DNA of 64,000 nucleotides from Pseudomonadota bacterium (GTDB taxonomy: Bacteria > Pseudomonadota > Gammaproteobacteria > Steroidobacterales > Woeseiaceae), in assembly GCA_027621915.1 (NCBI GenBank), contig JAQCAD010000001.1, forward strand, positions 1-64,000, given 5' to 3'. The notes below the pieces were generated by a model. It was given only the letters and a program-made list of their open reading frames with translations. It made no database searches and had not been told where the DNA came from. Each line of letters starts with the position of its first letter. The stretch's first letter is position 1. Of the stretch, positions 44,641-53,209 are shown piece after piece. Position numbers and translations under genes: made by a program.

Positions 44641-45918
44641 CAGGCGTGCCGCATCAATAGCCCGTTGCTCGTCACCATTCATGAGGCTCATTACGGCAAC
44701 AACTTCATTTTCGAGAACGGAAATCTTCTTCGCGTCGTAAGCCCGGCCCGCGGTTTCCATACGCTCCTTGAGCATGCCGAGTCTGGCAGTTGCCAATTGC
44801 GCTTTCTCAGAATTTCCAAGGTAGGCCGCGCTCATGCCGACGACCGAAACCCAGTTCGCGTGGCTGCCTTCCGGCGTATCTGCCGCTGCGAGCTCAAAGT
44901 CCTCCCACTGACCGGTTTCCAGTACATGACGACCGCGCATATTCAGATAGCCGTTACGTACCATTGCAGAATCAGCATTTCGATCAAGTGTCGCACGTGC
45001 CTGAGCCAGGTTTTCGCTCGCGTCATCGAAGTTTCCAAGCATCAGATTCGCATACGCCAGCCACGACAGAGTGTGGAAGTCTTCCCGACCTTCCGCGAGG
45101 CCGAATTTCTTGTTAACGGTAACGGCAGCATCGTAAGCATCTATGTTCGAGTTGACGACGTCCTGCCACATGCCAAGTTGCAGGAAGATGTGCGAAGGCA
45201 TGTGCAGCGCATGTGCGGCTGCAGGTGCGATTTCTGCATACACTGTCGCGGCAGGCAGGGCCAGGATCGCATGATCAGGATCGTCAAAAGAATGAATGAT
45301 GAAATGTGCAGCACCGGGATGTTGCTCGTTTCGCGCGAAAACAGACTGGCTTATTGATGCAGCCAGCGCCTGGCGACGATAACCCTGATCTCCTGGTCGC
45401 ACTGTGCCCAAGAGCGATAACGCGTAAAAAATCGAGATCTCATCGTCGTCCGGCCAGCGATCGTGCATGCGAGCCATATGTTCGGAATAAGCGAAGTCCC
45501 TTTGCAACTTATCACCGGGTGAGAAGTAAAGTGTTTCCACTGCCGCAATGAACTCCTTTTCTTTCTCTGTTTTCGCAGCTTTAAGTCGTGCGTCGTAATT
45601 CGGCGCCAGTCGGTTCAGTGCAACAGATGCCGCGTCAATGTCCTGTTGCGCCCACAACGGATGATTATCGCTCATCGCCTGACCCCAGTAGGCCAGTGCG
45701 AATGACGGATCAGTCTTCTGCGCCCGTTCGAATGCGAACCTGGCTTCGTCAAACTGGAAACTGTGCAATGCTTTAACGCCTGTCAGAAAGTCCGTCTGAG
45801 CAGCCTCGGACCCCGAGTTTGGGAATGCTATGTTTCCCAGTTCCTGCGCACCGGTAACGGCGCTGGCTTGGACAAGAAACAGCGCCAGGAATAGACGCAG
45901 TGTGGTAGTAACTTTCAT
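44359..45918 (-). CDS. Exported tetratricopeptide-repeat protein
   Basis: A 519-residue secreted protein with a signal peptide (MKVTTTLRLFLALFLVQASAVTGA). TPR-like helical pairs follow, for example ALHSFQFDEARFAFERAQKTDPSFALAYWGQA, the DAASVALNRL region, and C-terminal ELYADILLATNRPVEALVAYEQSL. A His-rich middle (HPGAAHFIIHSFDDPDH, HALHMPSHIF) might bind metal or simply be conserved structure. AGGAG precedes ATG 45918. The last 21 residues (after ASGGHQNP) are read out of frame through a duplicated 3' segment and look non-native. Function is unknown, probably protein-protein interaction in the periplasm. Confidence 0.82.
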   Translation of the reverse strand: MKVTTTLRLFLALFLVQASAVTGAQELGNIAFPNSGSEAAQTDFLTGVKALHSFQFDEARFAFERAQKTDPSFALAYWGQAMSDNHPLWAQQDIDAASVALNRLAPNYDARLKAAKTEKEKEFIAAVETLYFSPGDKLQRDFAYSEHMARMHDRWPDDDEISIFYALSLLGTVRPGDQGYRRQALAASISQSVFARNEQHPGAAHFIIHSFDDPDHAILALPAATVYAEIAPAAAHALHMPSHIFLQLGMWQDVVNSNIDAYDAAVTVNKKFGLAEGREDFHTLSWLAYANLMLGNFDDASENLAQARATLDRNADSAMVRNGYLNMRGRHVLETGQWEDFELAAADTPEGSHANWVSVVGMSAAYLGNSEKAQLATARLGMLKERMETAGRAYDAKKISVLENEVVAVMSLMNGDEQRAIDAARLAADIEIREMQAPSGPPDPMKPAIELYADILLATNRPVEALVAYEQSLQWIPRRAPSVMGLEKAASDAGQASGGHQNPSIADAIGPGGSHEAGH

Positions 45919-46090
45919 GAAGAACTCCTTGGAAAATTTCCGCTTGCGGCTTTTGTTGTAGTCGGCGCTTCGGGGCTTTTACAGCCATGTCTGGCCGGAA
46001 TCTTATCACGAATGCGTCGATCCGCTGTCTAACCGGCTGGTCGCTATGTCACACTCGGACTGACCGGGAACCCTGGCAGCTGGAGATGTA

Positions 46091-46588
46091 ATGAACATGC
46101 GAGGCCTGCTTTTCCTCATGTTGCTGATGCCCTTTTTAGCTACGGCCGACGACGCCGATGCAATTGGCGTGGTCATTGATGATTTCCATGATGCTGCAGC
46201 GCACGGCGACAAGGACCGTTACCTTGGGCATATGACTGACGACGGCGTCTTTATGGGAACGGACGAATGGGAGCGCTGGCCAAAACAGGCTGAATTCGCC
46301 GAATACGTCAGCGGTCGCTTCAAAAATGGTGCCGGCTGGAAATACCGATCGGTGGAGCGGCAAATCCGCATAGCCGATTCAGGCGAAACTGCCTGGTTTG
46401 ATGAGGTGCTTTATTCCGAACAGAATGGCCGATTTCGGGGGACCGGGGTACTGTCGAAAATAGACGGAAACTGGAAGATTGCGCACTATGCGATGTCGTT
46501 CCTCGTGCTGAACGAAAACTGGACAGACGTGATTGAATTGACAAAAAAGACCAGGGCGTTAGAAGTAAAATCTGACGTCACGGAATAA
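46091..46588 (+). CDS. Exported SnoaL/NTF2-like (DUF4440-type) protein
   Basis: A 165-residue protein with a signal peptide (MNMRGLLFLMLLMPFLATA) and an NTF2-like domain: IDDFHDAAAHGDKDRYLGHMTDDGVFMGTDEWERW, WFDEVL, then GTGVLSKIDGNWKIAHYAMSF. This is the SnoaL_3/DUF4440 pattern. Members bind small ligands or act as isomerases or hydrolases; no function can be assigned. GGAG precedes ATG 46091 by 5 bases. It ends 23 bases before the zinc-finger gene. Confidence 0.85.
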   Translation: MNMRGLLFLMLLMPFLATADDADAIGVVIDDFHDAAAHGDKDRYLGHMTDDGVFMGTDEWERWPKQAEFAEYVSGRFKNGAGWKYRSVERQIRIADSGETAWFDEVLYSEQNGRFRGTGVLSKIDGNWKIAHYAMSFLVLNENWTDVIELTKKTRALEVKSDVTE

Positions 46589-46611
46589 TCGGGGCGTCCG
46601 GGAATCTGATT

Positions 46612-46878
46612 ATGGCAGGTGGGTTTGCAAAAGATGGCGCCGTACAGGACCAGATCGATGCGACCATCGAGGATGCGATAAAGCGTGCCCGCGACCAGTT
46701 GCCACGCGGACAAAGCCTGTCGCATTGTGCAGAATGCGAAAAGGAGATTCCGTCTGCACGGCGTGAGGCGGTTCCGGGAGTACGCCTTTGCGTGGGTTGC
46801 CAGGCGGAGCGCGATAAGGAGACCGCAAATTTCAGCGGATACAATCGGCGCGGCAGCAAAGACAGCCAGTTACGCTGA
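46612..46878 (+). CDS. DksA/TraR-type C4 zinc-finger protein (YbiI-like)
   Basis: An 88-residue protein matching small DksA/TraR-family proteins such as E. coli YbiI in length and layout. An N-terminal helix DQIDATIEDAIKRARDQLP precedes the zinc finger HCAECEKEIPSARREAVPGVRLCVGCQAERD (two C-x2-C pairs). It lacks the long coiled coil of true DksA, so control of RNA polymerase is doubtful. Confidence 0.9.
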   Translation: MAGGFAKDGAVQDQIDATIEDAIKRARDQLPRGQSLSHCAECEKEIPSARREAVPGVRLCVGCQAERDKETANFSGYNRRGSKDSQLR

Positions 46879-47109
46879 CAGCAACACACGATATCGGCTG
46901 CTCTAAATGGCCATTAGGTAAAGAAATTTTTCGAGGAAATCCGAAAATCAGCAACCGAGATGCTTGGAAACCTGCCCTAGACCAGCCGCAGACGGTGTGG
47001 GCAAAGAAAACCTCGGAATCATCGCTGCTGTTGTAGAATGCCCGTGTCCTCCGATATCAGCGCCCGGTTCACCAGAACCGAGGCATCGACACAGGCGTAA
47101 TTTGCCCGC

Positions 47110-49299
47110 ATGAAAAATTTACAACCGTCGCGGTTAATCGCACTGCTGTTTACACTACTGTTCGCTGCCGCCAGCCCGGCGCAGGAAACGAGCGGTGCTG
47201 CCACGCCAGTCGCGCCGGATTTCAACTCCCTGCAAACCAACTGGTGGTCGTATTTCGAAGGTCCGCGGGAAGAAGCAGAACCTCGGGTCGCGGAATTTTT
47301 GAGGTCCGTGCAGGCCGGGATCGCAAACCTGGAGGTGCAGAACCAGGCGATTGCCGAGTCTGTCCTGGTGGCAGCGCGCGACAACATCGCCGCTTACCTG
47401 GTGCTTCTCGACGACACCGAGCTGGCGCCACAGGAACTGCCGCCGCTCGCCATAAACTATTCAATTGATGAGTTGCTTAACCTGGCAGCCTTGGCCCGGG
47501 CCGCGCGTGCGGAGGCTGCAGAGGAACAACTTGAAGTTGAGCGTGAACAGCGCGTACGCGATGGCGCCAGCCGGCGACGTGATGCGGCCTTCAGGGACTA
47601 TGTCGGCGCAGCGCCAGGTGACGAGCGATGGTTAGCCGCCCTGAGGTTGCTGCGCGTACGATCTGCGCTGGCAACCTCGACAAGACGACTCGACCTGCTG
47701 ACGCAAAGGCAGGAACGGGCCACGCGCTACGCAACAGCCGTCACCGACCGGGTGGTACTGGCCAGGGGATTACTGGCGGCCACAACCGAAAGCACGGAAT
47801 TAAGCCGACGAGTCCAGTCGAACCAAAATGCGGTCGAGAGCGCCCGGGATGAACTTCGTGCGGCCCAGATCGCAGCAAGCGGGCTCGACGTCAATACGGT
47901 GCAGGGCCGTTCGCAGCAACGCCTGCAACAACAACGTTTGTGGGAGGCAGAAGTTCACCTGGCACTGGCTGAAGTGGCGCTGGCCAATTCGGATGCGCAA
48001 TACTGGTGGACACTCATTCAACTGAATGCAGCGCCTGACATCGCGCTGATTGAAGGCCACGAGCTTTCCTGGTCAGAACTCATCAGAAATGTTGGTCTGC
48101 AGGCCCCGGGTTGGAAGCGGGACACAGAGGACGAATTGCTTGCCGTGCAAACGGTTCCCCGGGACGAACTTGACCGCGAGTCACGCCGGTTGCTGGATCA
48201 AAGGTTGGGTACCGCTCAGGAAACGATTGCGGATATTACCGCATTGGACGCTGCGGTAGCTGATCTTGAATTGTTGACGGAGGTTATCGATACCGCCACC
48301 GCCGAATATTCGGGTGCACTGAGATCCTGGTGGACCAGAATCAGTCGAAATTTCAAGACGGCTTCCAGTCGGCTTTCAAATCTGGCCGACGTCACGCTTT
48401 TTTCTGTGGGTGAGACGCCTGTCGCGGGCGGCGACATTTTACGGTTCATCATCATCATGGTCGTCGCGATACTCTTGTCACGTGGCGTTCAGCACGCAAT
48501 CGGCCGCGTTGCTGCGGGCCAGAACAGTGGAACACAGGCTTCACTTTACACCGTGGGTCGGCTGACCCATTACGCAGTGATCATAATTGCCCTGTTCATC
48601 GGGCTGTCGTCGATAGGCCTCGATTTCGGAAATCTTGCGTTGGTCGCTGGTGCGCTCAGTGTCGGCATCGGTTTCGGTCTGCAGTCCATCGTCAATAATT
48701 TCGTGTCCGGCCTGATAATCCTGTTCGAGCACACACTACGAGTCGGAGACTACATCGAACTCGAGGCCGGCCTCACCGGAACCGTCAAAGCTATCAACGT
48801 ACGCAGCACGCTCATAAACACAAACGACAATATTGACATTGTCGTGCCAAATTCCGAATTTGTTTCATCCCGCCTTACCAACTGGACACTCGGGGAACGG
48901 ACGTTACGCGTTCGAGTTCCGTTCGGTGTAGCGTATGGAACCGACAAGGAACTGGTTAAGAAGGCCGCACTGGAGGCGGCAGCAGAAGTCTCCTACACGT
49001 TAACCAACATGAAGGAACGCGAGACGGACGTCTGGCTGGTTGAGTTCGGCGACAATAGCCTGAACTTTCTCCTGCTTGTCTGGGTCAATCGCCAGGGTGC
49101 GAAACGACCGACCCGAACCCGGGCGGCCTACCTTTGGGCGCTCGACACGAAACTGCATGAATACGGTATCGAAATTCCTTTCCCACAACGTGACCTGCAC
49201 CTTCGATCCGGCTGGCCACCGCCATCACCGGCATCGAGTACAGGCCGACAATCAAAAAACAAAGGCAAAGGTTTGGAGACTCCGGCGGGCGACGAGTGA
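47110..49299 (+). CDS. Large MscS-family mechanosensitive channel
   Basis: A 729-residue protein. A signal peptide (about 1-24) is followed by a long periplasmic, Arg/Glu-rich coiled-coil region (about 100-300) and membrane helices from about residue 443. The MscS pore helix segment NLALVAGALSVGIGFGLQSIVNNFVSG is followed by EHTLRVGDYIEL and the cytoplasmic beta domain with VVPNSEFVSSRLTNWT. The extra N-terminal domain places it with the large MscK/DUF3772-like members. It releases solutes on membrane tension. The 231 bases upstream hold no clear gene; no ribosome site is obvious at ATG 47110. Confidence 0.9.
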   Translation: MKNLQPSRLIALLFTLLFAAASPAQETSGAATPVAPDFNSLQTNWWSYFEGPREEAEPRVAEFLRSVQAGIANLEVQNQAIAESVLVAARDNIAAYLVLLDDTELAPQELPPLAINYSIDELLNLAALARAARAEAAEEQLEVEREQRVRDGASRRRDAAFRDYVGAAPGDERWLAALRLLRVRSALATSTRRLDLLTQRQERATRYATAVTDRVVLARGLLAATTESTELSRRVQSNQNAVESARDELRAAQIAASGLDVNTVQGRSQQRLQQQRLWEAEVHLALAEVALANSDAQYWWTLIQLNAAPDIALIEGHELSWSELIRNVGLQAPGWKRDTEDELLAVQTVPRDELDRESRRLLDQRLGTAQETIADITALDAAVADLELLTEVIDTATAEYSGALRSWWTRISRNFKTASSRLSNLADVTLFSVGETPVAGGDILRFIIIMVVAILLSRGVQHAIGRVAAGQNSGTQASLYTVGRLTHYAVIIIALFIGLSSIGLDFGNLALVAGALSVGIGFGLQSIVNNFVSGLIILFEHTLRVGDYIELEAGLTGTVKAINVRSTLINTNDNIDIVVPNSEFVSSRLTNWTLGERTLRVRVPFGVAYGTDKELVKKAALEAAAEVSYTLTNMKERETDVWLVEFGDNSLNFLLLVWVNRQGAKRPTRTRAAYLWALDTKLHEYGIEIPFPQRDLHLRSGWPPPSPASSTGRQSKNKGKGLETPAGDE

Positions 49300-49333
49300 T
49301 TTCAAGCTAAACGGATCTTCGTCAAGTCGCGCG

Positions 49334-49909
49334 TCAATCATCGCTTGCCCTTTTTTGTCCGGTCACCATGGCCTTAACCAGGTTTTCTCGGTGAATCCAG
49401 GTGGCGAACAACACGCCAGCAATATGTATCGCAACCAGGAGCAGCGTCAGGTTGGCAAAGACCTCGTGAATTTCCTCCCACAGTTCCTCGCGTTCAGCAT
49501 TCTCGCTCACCCAGGCCGCCATCGGCCCCGCCCCTTCCTCCAACCCGTACAACATCACGCCGGAAAATACCGTGCCTGCCAGAAATATGAGCAAAGCAAG
49601 GATCATCGCGCCGCCGGCCGGATTATGCCCAAGGTAGCGTCGACCGCGATTTCGGGCGAGATCAGCAAGATATCTGAAAGTGGTCGATGGCGACCGAACG
49701 AAATCCGCGAAGCGGGCGTGCCGGGAGCCGATGAAACCCCAGATCACACGAAAGCACACGACAGCGCCGATTACGTAGCCTGCCCAGACGTGTAATGTCA
49801 GGAAATCATCCTCGGTGAAATAAGCCGTAAAAAATGAAATTACGACGATCCAGTGGCCGATTCTTACAACTGGATCCCAGACTTTGATGGTGCTATCGGA
49901 GATATTCAT
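49334..49909 (-). CDS. Cytochrome b561-type di-haem membrane protein
   Basis: A 191-residue four-helix membrane cytochrome b of the Ni-Fe-hydrogenase cytochrome b/YceJ type. It starts with [16 protein letters not shown], with likely haem-ligand histidines in [22 protein letters not shown] and VAIHIAG. The connecting segment GHNPAGGAM is also typical. It shuttles electrons between quinone and periplasmic partners. It is divergent from the membrane-anchored HTH gene; a small c-type cytochrome partner gene is not adjacent. Confidence 0.9.
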   Translation of the reverse strand: MNISDSTIKVWDPVVRIGHWIVVISFFTAYFTEDDFLTLHVWAGYVIGAVVCFRVIWGFIGSRHARFADFVRSPSTTFRYLADLARNRGRRYLGHNPAGGAMILALLIFLAGTVFSGVMLYGLEEGAGPMAAWVSENAEREELWEEIHEVFANLTLLLVAIHIAGVLFATWIHRENLVKAMVTGQKRASDD

Positions 49910-50017
49910 ATTGGCATCTCAAGTAACTTTGACTGGTCTGCAGTTTCGGGATCGACTCTTCCTGATACAATCCGCCATCCGACCTACCTCGCTCATTTCA
50001 AAAGGAATACTCCGTCT

Positions 50018-50533
50018 ATGTCGGATGACGTACGTAACAACCACTCCACCCTGGCGGCTATCGCGCTTTTCGGCATCGTCGTTGTCCTGATCGGCTGGGA
50101 TTTGTACGTCGACTACGGCGAAGGCGCGAGCGTCTGGCATCTTTCGGTCGAATCTTTAATTTTCTTTGTCGCCGTATGCGGCGTAGTACTCATGTGGAGA
50201 CAGCTCGACAGGACCCGCACAGACCTGGTGGAGGCGCTTGTCGAGGCTGAGCAATGGAAGAATGAAAGCAGGGAACTAATCCAGGGTCTGGGCGCAGCAA
50301 TCGAGCGGCAATTCGAGCGTTGGAACCTTTCGGCCGCCGAATCCGAGGTGGGCCTGCTTCTTCTGAAAGGTCTCAGTCTTAAGGAAATCGCAAACATGAG
50401 ACGGACAAGTGAACGTACCGTTCGGGAGCAGGCGCGGGCGTTGTATAGAAAATCCGGACTCTCAGGACGGCCGTCATTGTCCGCTTTCTTCCTGGAAGAC
50501 CTGCTGCTGCCGCGTACAGACAGTGCCGGTTAG
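50018..50533 (+). CDS. Membrane-anchored LuxR-type HTH protein
   Basis: A 171-residue protein with two N-terminal membrane helices (about 12-28 and 42-58: ALFGIVVVLIGWDLYV; LIFFVAVCGVVLMW), a helical linker RTRTDLVEALVEAEQWKNE and a LuxR-like DNA-binding domain. In that domain LSAAESEVGLLLLKGLSLKEIANMRRTSERTVREQARALYRKSGLSGRPSL is read piecewise. A transcription factor tethered to the inner membrane is implied. The ATG at 50018 has AAGGA upstream; longer readings overlap the divergent cytochrome b561 gene, which may be its target. Confidence 0.85.
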   Translation: MSDDVRNNHSTLAAIALFGIVVVLIGWDLYVDYGEGASVWHLSVESLIFFVAVCGVVLMWRQLDRTRTDLVEALVEAEQWKNESRELIQGLGAAIERQFERWNLSAAESEVGLLLLKGLSLKEIANMRRTSERTVREQARALYRKSGLSGRPSLSAFFLEDLLLPRTDSAG

Positions 50534-50629
50534 CCTTCCGACTCCCACCGAAAATGGCCGGGCGAGCGCGCAGCAAACATTCGCTGCATAGTTCAACCGC
50601 GTACAGCAACGACAACAGAGGATCTGCTG

Positions 50630-51286
50630 GTGCAATTGAAATTGACTGCTAATGAAGCGCGCGTGATTGGCTGCCTGATCGAAAAATCTGTCGTTACGCC
50701 GGATCAGTACCCACTAACGCTCAACGCGCTGACCAATGCCTGCAACCAGAAATCCAGCCGTGATCCTGTCATGTCCCTGAAACAGGGCGAGGTGCAGCAC
50801 GTTGTCCGCGAGCTTGAGGAAAAAAGCCTGGCGCGTACCGATGAAAACTTCAAGAGCCGGACAGAAAAATACATCCAGCGCTTCTGCAATACACGTTTTA
50901 GCGGCTACCAGTTTGACCCGGCACAACTTGCAATCATTTGCCTGCTTCTGTTGCGGGGGCCCCAGACGCCAGGCGAGCTGCGTGCCCGCAGTGGGCGCTT
51001 GCACACATTTGCCGACAATGACGCAGTCGTCGCTGCGCTGAACGCGCTGGTGCAATGGGAAAACGGCCCGCTGGTCGTCAGGTTGCCACGAAGTCCCGGA
51101 CGTAAAGATGCGGAATACATGCATCTTTTTTCCGGGCCCGTCGATCTCGAAGCCTATGCGCTCGCAAGAACCGCAAGCGACGGCGGAACGTCTTCCGGGC
51201 GCGCCAGCGTATCTGACCTCGAACAAAGGGTAAGTAACCTTGAAGCCGAAGTCGCAGCGCTCAAAGAGCAACTCGGCGATCGATGA
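50630..51286 (+). CDS. yceH: YceH/UPF0502 family protein
   Basis: A 218-residue DUF480 protein. It begins LTANEARVIGCLIEKSVVTPDQYPLTLNALTNACNQKSSRDPVMSL (read in parts), the strongly conserved tandem winged-helix region, with LLLRGPQTPGELRARSGRL in the second half and a C-terminal coiled coil ASVSDLEQRVSNLEAEV. Biochemical function is not established. The start is GTG at 50630 with AGAGGA upstream. The stop overlaps the ABC-exporter start by 4 bases. Confidence 0.92.
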   Translation: MQLKLTANEARVIGCLIEKSVVTPDQYPLTLNALTNACNQKSSRDPVMSLKQGEVQHVVRELEEKSLARTDENFKSRTEKYIQRFCNTRFSGYQFDPAQLAIICLLLLRGPQTPGELRARSGRLHTFADNDAVVAALNALVQWENGPLVVRLPRSPGRKDAEYMHLFSGPVDLEAYALARTASDGGTSSGRASVSDLEQRVSNLEAEVAALKEQLGDR

Positions 51287-53106
51287 CTGACGAGAGTGAT
51301 CAGAACGCCGGATTTGTAAAGCGGGCCACAGGCGTATTCGGCTACAGTCGCCGCGCGCTGGACCTTGTCTGGACAACCAGTCCTGCCCTGACACTGACGA
51401 TCGGATTTCTTACGATTGTGGCCGGCGTACTTCCAGCGGCGATCGCCTACGTTGGTCAGCTAATCGTCGACAGCGTCGTTGCCGCGATGTCCTCAGATTC
51501 ACCCGACACTCGCGGCGTGATACTGCTGATCGGGCTGGAAGCAGTAATCGTCATTCTAGTCGCGGGCAGTCAGCGTGGTCTCTCGGCGTGCCAATCGGTA
51601 TTGCGGGCGTTACTTGGACAACGAGTCAACGTCATGATCCTGGAAAAAGCGTTGACGCTTCAGCTGTCTCACTTCGAGGACTCGGAGTTTTATGACAAGC
51701 TGACGCAGGCAAGAAGGGAAGCCTCAAGTCGACCGCTTAGTCTCGTAAACCGAACGTTCGGCCTGGTGCAAAATGCGATTTCTCTTTCCAGCTATGCCGC
51801 ATTGCTTTTCGTATTTTCACCATGGGCCGTGATCATATTGGTCGTCGCGGGCCTGCCATCATTTTTGGCAGAAGCGAAATTCTCTGGTGATGCGTTCAAA
51901 CTGTTTCGTTGGCGCTCCCCTGACACGCGCATGCAGATCTATCTTGAATCCGTGATCGCGAGAGAGGATGGCGTCAAAGAGGTCAAGTTGTTTCAGCTCG
52001 GACCACGACTGTTACAGCGCTATCGAGACATATTCGACAAGCTGTTTGTTGAGGATCGCCGCCTGACATTGCGCCGTGACGCCTGGGGTTTCACGCTCGG
52101 CCTTATTTCGACTGCGGCCTTTTACGGTGCTTACGCCTGGATTGTTATCAGCACGATCAACGGGCAAATCACGCTCGGCGCGATGACGATGTACCTGGTG
52201 CTCTTCAGGCAGGGGCAGTCCGCCGTCGCGGCGATCTTGTCGTCCGTCAGCGGCATGTATGAGGACAACCTGTACCTGTCCAACCTGTACGAGTATCTCG
52301 AGCAACCCGTACCCGGACGCGTGGGCGATGTGACAATGGGCTTGGACCCCGCACGTGGCCTGGAGTTTGAAAATGTGTCTTTCGCATACCCTGGCTCGGA
52401 GACTAAAGCGCTTAGCAATGTCAGTTTGCAGCTTCGGCCCGGGGAGAGCCTTGCCCTGGTCGGTGAAAATGGTTCAGGAAAGACAACACTTATCAAGTTA
52501 CTGACGCGGCTCTACGAACCGACAGAAGGACGCATCGTTCTCGACGGTACTCCGTTGCCGAATTGGGATGTCGATGCATTGCGACAGCGCATTGGCGTAA
52601 TTTTCCAGGATTTCGGACGCTACCAGTTCTCAGTCGGCGAAAATATCGGCGCGGGTGATGTGCGATATATCGATGACGCCGCACGCTGGGAGTCCGCGGC
52701 GAAAACAGGCATGGCGGCGCCGTTTATCGACGACATGCCTGATGGCTATGAGACCCAGCTGGGCCGCTGGTTCAAAGGTGGTCGCGAACTGTCAGGTGGG
52801 CAATGGCAAAAGATCGCGCTGTCGCGAGCGTTCATGCGCAGCGACGCGGACATTCTGGTGCTCGATGAGCCGACTGCAGCGATGGACGCAGCGTCGGAGG
52901 CGGCGATATTTGATCACTTTCGGTCACAGAGTCACAACAAAATGACGATTCTGATCTCACACCGTTTTTCAACGGTGCGTGCCGCCGATCAGATCGTCGT
53001 CATTCACAATGGCAAAATCGTGGAACACGGCAATCATGAGAGCCTGCTTGCAGCGAATGGCCGGTACGCGGGCCTGTTTAAATTGCAGGCACGCTGCTAC
53101 CAATAG
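51283..53106 (+). CDS. ABC exporter, fused permease-ATPase
   Basis: A 607-residue half-transporter. An N-terminal exporter membrane domain (six helices, about 35-325) is followed by a nucleotide-binding domain with Walker A GENGSGKTT, signature LSGGQWQKIALSRAF, Walker B DILVLDEPTAAMDA and switch His in LISHRFS. It works as a homodimer. LSGGQ carries W-Q-K after it, as in peptide/lipid exporters. Substrate unknown. Its ATG overlaps the yceH stop (ATGA), so both are translated together. Confidence 0.92.
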   Translation: MTDESDQNAGFVKRATGVFGYSRRALDLVWTTSPALTLTIGFLTIVAGVLPAAIAYVGQLIVDSVVAAMSSDSPDTRGVILLIGLEAVIVILVAGSQRGLSACQSVLRALLGQRVNVMILEKALTLQLSHFEDSEFYDKLTQARREASSRPLSLVNRTFGLVQNAISLSSYAALLFVFSPWAVIILVVAGLPSFLAEAKFSGDAFKLFRWRSPDTRMQIYLESVIAREDGVKEVKLFQLGPRLLQRYRDIFDKLFVEDRRLTLRRDAWGFTLGLISTAAFYGAYAWIVISTINGQITLGAMTMYLVLFRQGQSAVAAILSSVSGMYEDNLYLSNLYEYLEQPVPGRVGDVTMGLDPARGLEFENVSFAYPGSETKALSNVSLQLRPGESLALVGENGSGKTTLIKLLTRLYEPTEGRIVLDGTPLPNWDVDALRQRIGVIFQDFGRYQFSVGENIGAGDVRYIDDAARWESAAKTGMAAPFIDDMPDGYETQLGRWFKGGRELSGGQWQKIALSRAFMRSDADILVLDEPTAAMDAASEAAIFDHFRSQSHNKMTILISHRFSTVRAADQIVVIHNGKIVEHGNHESLLAANGRYAGLFKLQARCYQ

Positions 53107-53209
53107 GATCACCTGACATTCTGACCATCGGCGAACGCATTATCCGAACCTGGTGGGGACCAATGGTTATAATCGCCGCCCATCAGGTTCGGGGAAAAAC
53201 TCGCAAGTC

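Noticed and set aside
53166-53175. TATAAT box upstream of yheS as a promoter
   Set aside because: A perfect -10 hexamer exists at 53168-53173 but no -35 box at 16-18 bases could be found, so support is too weak to list.
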